NCBI GenBank assembly: GCA_016801885.1
Contig: CM028889.1
Coordinates: 16,386,501 to 16,450,500, forward strand
From: Toxotes chatareus
Taxonomy: Eukaryota; Chordata; Actinopteri; Toxotidae
Length of the DNA: 64,000 nucleotides
Direction: 5' to 3'
The position numbers and the translations under genes were made by a program. Positions 12,291 through 21,795 of the stretch are shown in pieces; position 1 is the stretch's first letter, and every line of letters starts with the position of its first letter. The notes under the pieces are model-generated. The model searched no databases and was not told the origin of the DNA. It saw only the letters and a list, made by a program, of their open reading frames with translations.

Positions 12291-15200
12291 TACCTGTCAC
12301 ATTAGGGTTGCAGTTATGCAGGCCTGCCTGTGAATGATTTAGAAATACTTCAGATGTTTTTAACATTCATCCGAAAATTCTGAATAATCTTCAAATAATC
12401 TCCATTCATTATTCCTTTCTTCACCACTCTTATTTTACAAACAATTATAATTATTTAATTAATTATACTACAATAAATTAATAAGATGAGCACTAGTCAT
12501 GATTTTCTCCTCAGTCTGCTCAGACGTCCACCAAGTCCCCATGTGCTTTTTGAAATAAATGGCCCAAACAATAAAAACAAAAGACACAGGACTATTCAAA
12601 TTAGAATCACGGTCTCTGTGGGCCAAGTGTAAAATTGCTTTCACCTCCTCTGTGTTGACCAGCAGGCCGGGTCATTACTATAATTCCACTGTGAAAGTAT
12701 TTTGCTGCAAATCAATTCATAAACTGTGGAAATTAACAAATGAGTGTAGGATGGTTGAAATTGTATGAAGAGAACAAAGACTGTATAAAATGAATTACAG
12801 TTAAGGTAAAGCGAACCCCTAAGACTGAAAAGTTTTATTGTAATACTTAACTCTTACTGCTTGTTACTGCAGTCAATCTGTACTGTTGTTTACCTTCCAT
12901 CTGAGTATTAGATAACACAAAGAACAGCACATTACATTATTTAACTGTCTGTCAAATCTTCCACATGTGCAATGGTCTGCATATCTTCATTGTTTTGACA
13001 TTTGGAATAAAGACTACACAAATTAAAGCCTAGTATATCATTCATTGGCAACATCAATCAAAAGTGTAAAAAGGTTTAAATACACAGCACTGCTGACATG
13101 TGAAACTAGCTGTTGACATATCTCAGATACATTAGGCCCCTAAACAAATCATTCCTTGGGAAATCATCTGTTAACGTCATGCTTTTGGCAAAAATGTGTT
13201 TGCATTTTTAGTGTCAGCCAGTGCTCTGCTGTTAAATCAATTGGTAACCATCATTATTCTTAACTGTGCTGTGAGGGAAAGCTATTTGTTCTTGCCAGAT
13301 ACCACTGCACATTTTTTAAATCTAATTTTTCATAGTGAGTAGAGTTTTGTAGTAAATTGTCTCACAGTTACCTTCTCATTTTCTGATTTGTTAGGATCCA
13401 TTTGAGCTTGATATTGCCATAAAATGGTAGTTACCCTTCTCATTCGCTTTTTTTTTCTGTGTGTTTTCAGTTTATGCTCTGAAATACACATGAAACTGAG
13501 ACAATAACAGCTAATCAGCCAGGAGTGACTGACTTCCTATGAAAAACATCTCAGCAGCAGGTAGCTAAGCAAACAAACCTGCAAGTAGCCCATCCTCCTA
13601 CACCACTTGTTTGTCAGTTGGAGCCATCACAGTTTATGTGTAACACTTATCTTACTGAGGAAGCTGATAAGCAAATAAGTCTCAGGGGAACTAGTCCTGA
13701 GTCCTGGTAATGTAAAGGAGTTGTAATGGTTTTCATTCCTCATTGACTAGTTTGTTTTTGGTCAGGAAGTGGCCCCCGTCCAGCTGAAATTTGACCTGGG
13801 AAAGGAGGGTCAGCAGCTTGTCACAGTTATCCTCGAGGTCCTTCTACTTCCACATTAGGGGAAAAGAAAACGATGGTGTCTCCCAGAGTTCTGACTTTGC
13901 TTTTGGTCAGTCAGGGAAGGGAACAATCCAGTTGGCAAAACCTTTATCAGCTTATCAGCACCACTGCATGACATGGGAAGACAGCCAGACATTCCTCTCA
14001 CAGGAGATCAGTTTCTTGGCTCAGCCTGTGTTTAAGTGGGTCCTGCCACTTCGCAGTTGCTGATAGTAACCCATTTGGCAGCCAGACATGGCTGGGCTGC
14101 CTGTAAGTGGAGGGAATACGCAAATCCAGTCAATGTAAGCTTCTTTACAGTCATTCTAGGAATGTGTCAAGAGCACTTCATTCACCATATTGTTTCTCTC
14201 TTTGTGTCTCTGACCTAGAGCTATGAGTTTCAACAGTGCTCTCAGAAGTTATGGTTGTATGGATACCTCCACACCTGTAGTGCGAAATGCTTCGGTATAT
14301 TACCTGAAGGACACTGAGAGAGGGAGCTTTTTTGCTGTTGTGAGGAGCTGTCATTTCCAGGCTAGAGAGGAGTGTTTCAAAGCACAGTCAATAAAACCCC
14401 AGGTTTTCCCTCCTGTATTTTCAGTATTTGCACTACATTATAGGGCCTCCATTAAAAAAAAATAAAATTAAATAAAATAAATTAAAAAATCAATAAGCCA
14501 AGCTACTACTTGTAAAAGTATAGGAAATGTGTGATGAATTTAAATCTTAAAACATAACTTTTTTGAGTATCTCAAGGAAAAGGAAAGAGGGTTAGCTTCT
14601 CTTGCACAAGTTGTGCCTGTTTTCAGTTTTTATTTTAAATACCTGTCGTTCCAATACTTCTTAGAACATGCTTTTAGCATAGCCAGTGGGTCATATAAAT
14701 TGTTTTTTGCTTAATTCTTTTTCACCTATTGGAGTATAGATATAGACATCTATTCACATACAGTATACAGTAGTGTGCTTAAATGATTGTAATTGATATA
14801 TTTCATATACTGATTTTTATGAATCTATCTAGTTATTTACTATATTAAGCAAATATTTGTATGGTCTATAAAATATAAAATAATATAAAAATTGCTTGTT
14901 TTGTCCAACCAATATTCCAAAACCAAAAGATGTACAATTTTCTATTATGTAAGACAAAGAAAACCATCAACTCCTCGCAATTAAAAATCTGGAACCGGGC
15001 AATGTTTGGCATTCGTACCTAAAAAATGATTTAAACAATTAATCAGTTTTCATAATAATATATTTATCAAAATTTTGGCTGATTAATCAGCTAATCAGTT
15101 TCTGGAAATGGTGAGCAGGATCACCTCTGCCAGCATACTGACATTTTCTTACTGAGATATTTGCCAGTTCATAGCTAATATGCCCACAAGAGATCAATAG

Positions 15201-15560
15201 TCATTCACTAAAAGTTAAAGTATTTCTGAAAGCTTGCTGTCAGATGAAGTGGGTCACACATAAAGCCCATCATTCACTCTCTGACAAGGCCATGAGTATG
15301 CATGGCACAGCACTCAGTCATTATTAATCAATTTAAATTTCTCAACTACCCACATCACAGAAGTGAAATAAACGATAATGGTTTCATCAGGGATTAAACA
15401 TATGATGTCATATCTATTTATCTAATGTGATATTTGTGATTGTCTGAAATTTCTGTGTACCCAGGTCATGCCAGTTTACATTATGCATGGTCTGCTCAGT
15501 GCATGCTGGGAAAAGCTTATCCACCTATCACTGTGGAAATGATTCAGACAGCGACCCTCC

Positions 15561-15590
15561 TTTTATTTATTTATTTATTTATTTATTTTT
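15561..15590. repeat. (TTTA)n microsatellite
   Basis: About seven units of TTTA followed by a short T run. It lies about 430 bases before the 3' end of the LINE and is not part of it as far as I can see. Confidence 0.9.
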
Positions 15591-16020
15591 AAACATTCTT
15601 TTGATTTAGCATGTGAGTGAGTGGGAGAGTCAGTTTATATACTCTACGTTAGGATGGGGCCTGGTGTCACATACTAAGAGTTTTTAGTAGTTTACACACT
15701 AAGAGCTAAGACTTTGTGCTGTGTTTGTAATTTTTTCCACAATGGATTAAAGCAGAATGTGTCATGGAGGCAGTTTAAAAGCAATAATGTACAGAACCCA
15801 TTTGCTAGTTCAGAGCCTCGGTCCAGCAAAGTACATTTCATTGCAATTTCTACTTAAAATCCACCATTGACCACCAATCAATAGAGTTTGCCATTTTTCA
15901 TGGGAGTGGCAGCAGTTTCCTTTGAGGATGTAGTTAAAGCATTCAGAAAATCAGCACTCTGTTTGTTTAACAATTTGCGGGCAGCCTCTGTTTATATGCA
16001 CTTGTGTGAGTAAGGCAGCT

Positions 16021-16041
16021 AAGTAAGTAAGTAAGTAAGTA
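16021..16041. repeat. (AAGT)n tail of the LINE
   Basis: Five AAGT units form the 3' terminal repeat of the L2 element (ACTT in element orientation). Short tandem tails of this kind replace poly(A) in L2-clade LINEs and mark the 3' end of the insertion. Confidence 0.85.
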
Positions 16042-16209
16042 AACTTTATTTATATAGCACTTTTCACAGATAAAAGATCACAAAGTGCTTTACAATAAAA
16101 GTGCAGAGTGCCACAAGATAACAAATTAAAATAACACTACATAAATACAACTTAATAAAAATAATGTAAAATCAAACCACTAAAAATAGCATAAAACAAA
16201 CCAATCAAT

Positions 16210-16289
16210 TATATATATAAATATATATATATACATACATACACACACATAAACATACATACATACATACATACACATACACACATAAT
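16210..16289. repeat. AT and ATAC compound microsatellite in the LINE 3' UTR
   Basis: An AT run followed by ATAC, AC and further ATAC units lies between the ORF2 stop and the AAGT tail. It is a simple-repeat expansion inside the 3' UTR of the LINE and was probably acquired after insertion. Confidence 0.85.
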
Positions 16290-16306
16290 ATAAGCAAGCC
16301 ACCCAG

Positions 16307-16732
16307 TCAACTAAAAGCTTGTCTAAATAAAAGTGTTTTTAGCTGTTTTTTAAAAGAGTCAACAGATTCGGTCAGACGCAGGGTTAACGGTAAAGAGTTC
16401 CATAGACGAGGAGCGACAGACTGGAACGCTAGGTCACCTCTGGTTTTAAAATGCGTCTTAGGCACCGACAGAAGGTTTTGATTTGAGGACCTGAGTGAAC
16501 GACCCGCGGAGTATGGGGTTAAAAGATCACAAATATATTTAGGGGCTTGTCCATGTATTGCTCTAAAAGTCAGAACTAAAATCTTAAAATCAATACGAGA
16601 TTTAACTGGTAGCCAGTGTAAACCGATTAAAATTGGGGTAATGTGGTCCCGCTTGCGAACTCCCATTAAAAGCCTGGCTGCAGCATTTTGAACAATTTGG
16701 AGCCGGTTTAAAGAGCCCTTGTTAAAAAGCAC
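16307..16732 (-). pseudogene. LINE ORF2 remnant: C-terminal part
   Basis: The 141-codon frame opens at a GTG and encodes the C-terminal region of the same L2 ORF2. Landmarks are LNRLQIVQNAAARLL at residues 9-23, LHWLPVKSRIDFKILVLTFRA at about 38-58, and the final RLWNSLPLTLR and FKKQLKTLLF stretches. It is separated from the reverse transcriptase part by two frameshifts. Between them another frame reads HLRNIAKLKN through SSRLDYCNSL, the normal intervening residues. The stop just before the 3' UTR is where the family usually ends, so the C-terminus itself is complete. Confidence 0.85.
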
Positions 16733-16835
16733 ATAAAAAGAGAATTACAATAATCTAAACGAGATGAAACAAAAGCATGAATAATCATCTCCAGATCAGG
16801 CCTTGATACAATGTTTTTAAGTTTCGCAATGTTCC

Positions 16836-18248
16836 TCAAATGAAAGAAGAAGCCACCAACGTCCCTGAATGCTTTTCCAGGGACATTGATTTGTCAAACA
16901 ACACCCCAAGGTTTCTGATGCTCGACTGAACTGTGGAGCTCAGTGAACCAAGGTGCTGCTTAATAAGAGGGATTTTCTCATCCGGTGCGATAATCAGTGT
17001 CTCAGTTTTTTTAGAGTTAAGCTGAAGGTAGTTGTTTGTTAACCATTTTCTGATGGCTGACAAACAATCTAACAGGTTTGATAACCTACCTATCTCAGAT
17101 TCAGAAAACGAACAATACAACTGAATATCATCCGCATAAAAGTGATAGGACACATTTTTGAACAGACTTATGCACCTTCCAAGAGGGAATATATATAACA
17201 TAAATAGAATGGGACCTAGCACTGAACCCTGAGGTACCCCACATGGCAGGTCATTTGGCTCAGACATAAAGTTGTTTACTGCAACTCTAAAAGTTCTGCC
17301 AGTGAAATAAGAAGCAAACCAATCTAGTACTGATCCAGAGAGCCCAAAATCATCATGTAAACGATTTAAAAACACAGTACGATCAACAGTATCAAACGCA
17401 GCTGTCAAGTCCAGCAGCACTAAGACTGTGTACTGGCCAGAGTCTGCGGCCATCAGTACATCGTTTGAAACTTTTAGAAGTGCAGTCTCAGTGGAGTGAA
17501 TTTTTCGAAAGCCGGACTGAAAATCATCAAACAAGTCATGGTCCTCCAGAAAGGAGGTAAGTTGCTCAGCCACGACTTTTTCCAAAATTTTGGACATAAA
17601 AGGTAGTTTAGAAATGGGCCTAAGATTTTTTGGGTCAGATTGATCTAGATTTGGTTTTTTTAAAATGGGGTTTACAACTGCCTGTTTAAAAAAGCTGGGA
17701 ACAGAGCCAGTTTGTAAAGAAAGGTTAATGATCTCCACCAAGCAAGGGCCAATTTGATCAAACACTTTTAAAAACAAGGATGTAGGGATAAAATCTAGAG
17801 GACATGAAGAAGGTTTGATCTTTTTTATCAATGACTGAATATCCTCAAGCGTAACAGGTGAGAAAGTGGACCAAATGTGAAGTGGAAACAAAGAATTTCT
17901 GGGCTGGACATCCTCAGATGGACAGATGTTGGTATAAATCTTGAACCTTGTTGACAAAATAAAGAAGGAGTTTGTTGCAGTCCGATGCTGAGTCCACTTG
18001 AATTTGAGATGCTTGAGGTGAGACAATATTATTAATTGTCTCAAAAAGAAATTTTGGGTTATTTTTGTTAGATAATCCTGATGAAACTCAGCGAAATATC
18101 GGCATAAAGACGCAGATCCAGAAGCGTCTGGCGATCGTACACCAAAATGCAGTCTGCTTTTTGGATGACAATTGTAAAAAACAGCAAAAACACAAATAAA
18201 GTTTGCAGTGAACGACGGCCGGCCACACACACTGGCGCCATCATTCAA
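16836..18248 (-). pseudogene. LINE ORF2 remnant: reverse transcriptase part
   Basis: The frame is 470 codons long and opens with TTG, so the start is not a real initiation site. From about residue 125 it follows the L2 reverse transcriptase in order: FSPVTLEDI, LKKPNLDQSDPKNLRPISK at about 196-214, the SGFR motif at 245-248, DLTAAFDTVD at 280-289 carrying the first catalytic Asp, GVPQGSVLGP at 337-346, and the catalytic YADD box at 371-374. Before residue 110 the peptide is not L2-like in this frame. Other frames there give an L2 linker (SNKNNPKFLFETIN, about 18072 downward) and a start-like segment (YDRQTLLDL, about 18139 downward), so frame changes have occurred. The apurinic endonuclease domain expected upstream is absent. 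The frame ends early at a one-base loss near 16840, where SSFI-stop replaces an expected SSFFHLRN. The catalytic box is intact but the protein is not complete. Confidence 0.85.
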
Positions 18249-18250
18249 GC

Positions 18251-20119
18251 TGTTGAGTAGGGTGACTTGAATAAATACTACATTAAATACTAAAACAAAA
18301 CCAGCACAAACTAGACAACCTACATAGTGTACTACCAGTGTTTACAAGAAATCTTTTGTCTCATTCAAAATTAACTTTTATATAAAGTGGTTTAGTATGA
18401 ACATAAACATTGAAGTGATGTGAATTCAGGTGAATTTATGACAAATATCAAGTAAACTGTTGCTGCAACAAGCTGTTCAGTCGCATGTCTTTTCAATATT
18501 GTAAGACAATTATTAGGGGGGATGGTGAGCAGAAATCATAGTCTGCTTACAGCTGTATTTTTGCTCAGTATTCTACCATAGTTTTGTTGTTTTGGTTGGG
18601 GTTTTTTTGTTTTTTTCGAAAAAACTGCTCATTCTAGATTTTTTTAATTCATTCTTGAGTAAAAGAGTGAATTTTTCCCCGTTCATTGATAAGATTGAAA
18701 AATATATAAATAACATAATAAAATTTTGCCTCCATTCACCATGCTGGTAATTTTCTGACAATCCCTTATAAGGCAGTCACAGGATTGAGTTACATAGGCT
18801 GCCAGACAAAACCAAGATATTCATTTTAACGGTAAAATAGCATTAGAGAAATAATCAGTATTTTGTCATAATTAAAATATGTTTGAGTAGCAAAATGAAA
18901 GAGTAAGGAGGGGAGTGTTTACCAAGTTTCAACTTTACTTGAGGACAATACCCACTAATTTTTGTCCCCACAGAACCAAGGTGCTATAATGTTCTGCTAC
19001 TCTCATGAGGTTTAGATCCGGTGCCTCTAGATCTTAAACCAATATATGGCTTATTAATAGAATTTATGTGCCATATACCTCCCTCTCAAGGATGGGCTGC
19101 CTAATTATACCACGAGCTGAATGATATTGGTGTGCTTTATTAATGTTCCACCGTATTGCCAGGGACAACCAATAAATATGGCACTGGGGATTCTACCAAA
19201 TGAAATGGGAATCTTTTAATGAAGCACTGTCAATGCGCACCACATATACCCTTATGTAAATATGCACATGATCCTTCAAAGGCATATTATACAAAGGATG
19301 GATAAGTGATGGTAGCTAACTTGCCTTTTACAACCAAAGAGCTGCTCTGAGCCACTTTGGGTCCCTCCTCATAAGAAAAACAACAGTGTTGCACACAGAT
19401 AAGATGCACAGCGTCATTTCTAACATGATGTTATTGTTTGTTTGGTGGATTTAATGAGCACTTCGAGGCCCTGGCATGACTTAACTATCTTTTTCAGGGT
19501 GTAAAATCCCATTGGAATTAATGGGAGAAGTTTACATTACGGACGTGGGCATTTACAGCAATGGGTCATGACATCAAAGTAACTGCCTTGGTTTTTTTCT
19601 CACCTTTCATTGGAACATAATGGAAAATCAAACATCATTATCAGTACATCGAGCCATAAAAGACAAATGTATGTGTTACTGCTCACACTCTGTTTTCCTC
19701 AGTGTTTTATGTGCTCCCTTAGGAGATGTTCAGGCCTGTTGCAGATTGGCCATAAATCCCAAACTTAGTCTTTTTTTTTTTTTTTTATAACGAAGGGAAG
19801 TTGCTGTCTGGCTGAAGATTGACCATGGCTCAGGGCTGGATAGAGACCTATATGACAGGCCCCACTGAGGATTGAATGGACAGCAGTGTCTGATGAATGG
19901 CCTGCTGCCTTCTTAATCACAAAGAACTCACACCAAGTGAGACACTAACAAAGGCGGGTGAAGCAGAGCTAGGCAAATCCAAGGTTCTCAATATACCTTT
20001 GGTGACTTACTCTGACTTTTTGTGGTATATCACTGTAGTGCCTGTTTCACAAATTGTCCTGTTTAATCACTTCAACAACTGGCAAAGTTGCTCTTTGCGT
20101 ATGTTGATTTGTGTACCGA
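18251..20119. other. Non-coding stretch between LINE and Tc1 relic
   Basis: No gene. AT-rich DNA with short reading frames only and a T run at about 19771-19788. A denser block at about 19440-19640 is listed as a candidate regulatory element. The right end abuts the Tc1 inverted repeat. Confidence 0.6.
19440..19640. promoter_or_regulatory. Candidate conserved non-coding element
   Basis: Complex sequence with near-palindromic TCCCATTGGAATTAATGGGA at about 19507-19526 and balanced composition, without an open frame. The symmetrical word is a plausible factor site or hairpin. Regulatory role is inferred only. Confidence 0.25.
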
Positions 20120-20208
20120 CAGTGACCAGAAAAAGTACGCAAACCCTTTGGAATGACCTGGTTTTCTACAATAATTAGTCATAAAATGTGATCTGATCTT
20201 CATCTAAG

Positions 20209-20800
20209 ACCCTGTTCAGACCTAGGATTAACATGCACCTCAGGGGATCTGAATACAAGTGGACAGCTCTAAGTACACCAGTTCACACCTGGCATTCATT
20301 TTCCATTTGCAGAGAGCAAATGCTTTGTTGTTAACCCTCAGAAGACAGCAGTGGACTTCCCATGCCATAGTCTGTCGGAAATTAAAAGAAGAAGGAATCA
20401 AATCAGTAGAGACTGGGTATACTTGTTGGTGTGTTCAGGGCAAACCAAACCTCTCAAGATGTTTGATGCACTCGTAATATATCTTTATGAGCTTTTTACA
20501 TTTTCAGATAACGTGCATAAAGCCAGCTTGTGCTATTTGAAAACGCAAACGAGTACATACTTTCACATACACAGTTGAGTAGGCAGTCCTTCAGTGTGGC
20601 CCAGGACACATTTGTGTTTGCACCCCCTTAGAGAATGTAGCCATATGCACCCCGGACCTTCTCCGAATCTGGTCTGAGTGATCGGATCTCAAATGCGTCC
20701 TCAGTGGGTCATGAGTGCATTCACATCTGTTCTTAAAGCTGTCCACTTGTGATTGGATCACCCGAGATGCAGGTTAATGCCAGGTCTGAATAAGGCCTGA
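20209..20800. mobile_element. Non-autonomous DNA element with long inverted ends, nested in the Tc1 relic
   Basis: The insertion interrupts the Tc1 sub-terminal repeat exactly between CTTCATCTAAG and TCACAAGT, which are contiguous in the family. Its ends are inverted copies over about 85 bases. The left end reads CTGTTCAGACCTAGGATTAAC and the reverse complement of the right end reads CCTTATTCAGACCTGGCATT; both continue into a shared ACAAGTGGACAGCT word. There is no transposase, only short meaningless frames. The long inverted ends without coding capacity fit a MITE. I do not assign the superfamily, and a clear target duplication is not visible. Confidence 0.72.
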
Positions 20801-21054
20801 GTCACAAGTATAAACAAACACAATGCACTTAAGCTAATAATGCACAAACAATTCTAGTTTTTCATGTCTTTAGTGAACACACTCATTAAATATTCACAGT
20901 GCTGATACAAAAAATGTAGTGTGTACCCTGCTCAAACCTCCTTTGGCAGCAGTAACCTTAAACAAGTGCTTCATGTAGCTGCAGTTTCTGAACTTCACAA
21001 TGTTCAAGAGGAATTTTGAGTCATTCTATAGTAGATTTACTTTGCTGTTTGGGG

Positions 21055-21297
21055 TTATTGTGCTGCTGCATCACCCAACTTCAGCTGAGCATCAGTTGGC
21101 AGACAGCCACACTGAGATTTTCCTATAAGATGCCTTGGTAAATGTGGGAATCCATTTTCCTTTAAAGCTGGCCAGGCCCAGAAGCAGCAAAGTACCACCA
21201 CCCCCACCCCCCAAATCATGATGCTTTCTCCACCATACCAGGCCGTTTTGTTGACGTTTTCATACTGTTTGTAGTGCTGCATGTTCTTCCCAAACAC
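21055..21297 (-). pseudogene. Tc1-like transposase C-terminal fragment
   Basis: The frame carries NKTAWYGGESIMIWG, equivalent to the KYGGGSVMVWG strand of the Tc1 catalytic domain. This is followed by a diverged stretch ending LPTDAQLKLGDAAAQ just before the place where the DNDPKH catalytic motif should be. In another frame the next codons give QQHNNPKQ, so the Asp-Asn-Asp of the motif has become His-Asn-Asn. Loss of this acidic residue plus the frame breaks make catalysis impossible. Confidence 0.75.
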
Positions 21298-21570
21298 TTC
21301 AACCTTTCATCAGTCCACAAAACATTTCCCAGTAGCACTGTGGAGTGTCAAGATGCTCTTTGGCAAACTTCAGGTGCACAGTGATGGGGTTTTTTTTGTT
21401 TGTTTTCTTTTTGTTGTTGTGTCCTGCTGTGGAGACCACGCTCCATGCAACCGTGCACCAGGATTTGTGTATGGTACACTTATGAACAGAGATGTTAACC
21501 AGTTCCAGTGATTCTTTTAGGCCTTAAGTTGTTGCTTTCTTTTTATTATTATTTATTTTATTTTTTTAAC

Positions 21571-21795
21571 TTAATTGAGCATTCTGCTTTGTGCCTTTTG
21601 AGTCATTATGGCTGGGTGCCCACTTCTATGGAGAGTAGCCACAGTACTAAATCGTTTCCATATATAGACAATTTGTCTAACTGAAGACTGATGAATATCT
21701 AAACTCTTTAAGATTACTCTGTAACCCCTTCCAGCTTGATGCAAATCAACAGCTCTTGATTGTAAGTCTTCTGAGATGTCTTTTTCGTGAGGCAT
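21571..21795 (-). pseudogene. Tc1-like transposase N-terminal fragment
   Basis: The 74-codon frame begins MPHEKDISEDLQSRAVDLHQ and continues with GRGYRVILKSLDIHQSSVRQ, the first paired-type helix-turn-helix of Tc1 transposases, which binds the inverted repeat. It continues with FSTVATLHRSGHP, the linker to the second DNA-binding domain, and then stops where the intact protein would continue for about 260 more residues. The sequence upstream of the ATG fits the normal 5' region, so the start is the true one. It belongs with the C-terminal fragment at 21297-21055; the intervening codons are broken up. Confidence 0.85.

Larger units (their letters stand above)
8981..16020. other. Non-coding stretch between repeat and LINE
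   Basis: No gene is supported. Reading frames of 60-106 codons occur (for example about 10678-10998 and 13791-14063) but have no domain, no codon bias and no splice context that I can recognise. The stretch is AT-rich. It includes two segments with repeat-like texture (9240-9520 and 11830-12290, listed separately) and a TTTA microsatellite at 15561-15590. The rest looks unique. Confidence 0.6.
16021..18250 (-). mobile_element. L2-clade LINE retrotransposon, internally deleted copy
   Basis: The element lies on the minus strand with its 3' end at the left. That end has the standard teleost L2 tail: an AAGT repeat array preceded (in element orientation) by GTGCTATATAAATAAAGTTT, and before that AAAGCACTTTGTGATC. 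The coding part, two frames at 18248-16836 and 16732-16307, gives an L2-type reverse transcriptase and the typical C-terminal region with QNAAARLL and LHWLPV. The extreme 5' part (about 18248-18095) looks like an original LINE start rather than host DNA, joined directly to the linker before the reverse transcriptase, so the endonuclease region seems to be missing by internal deletion. At least two frameshifts disrupt the frame. I could not identify target-site duplications. The copy is almost certainly dead. Confidence 0.88.
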
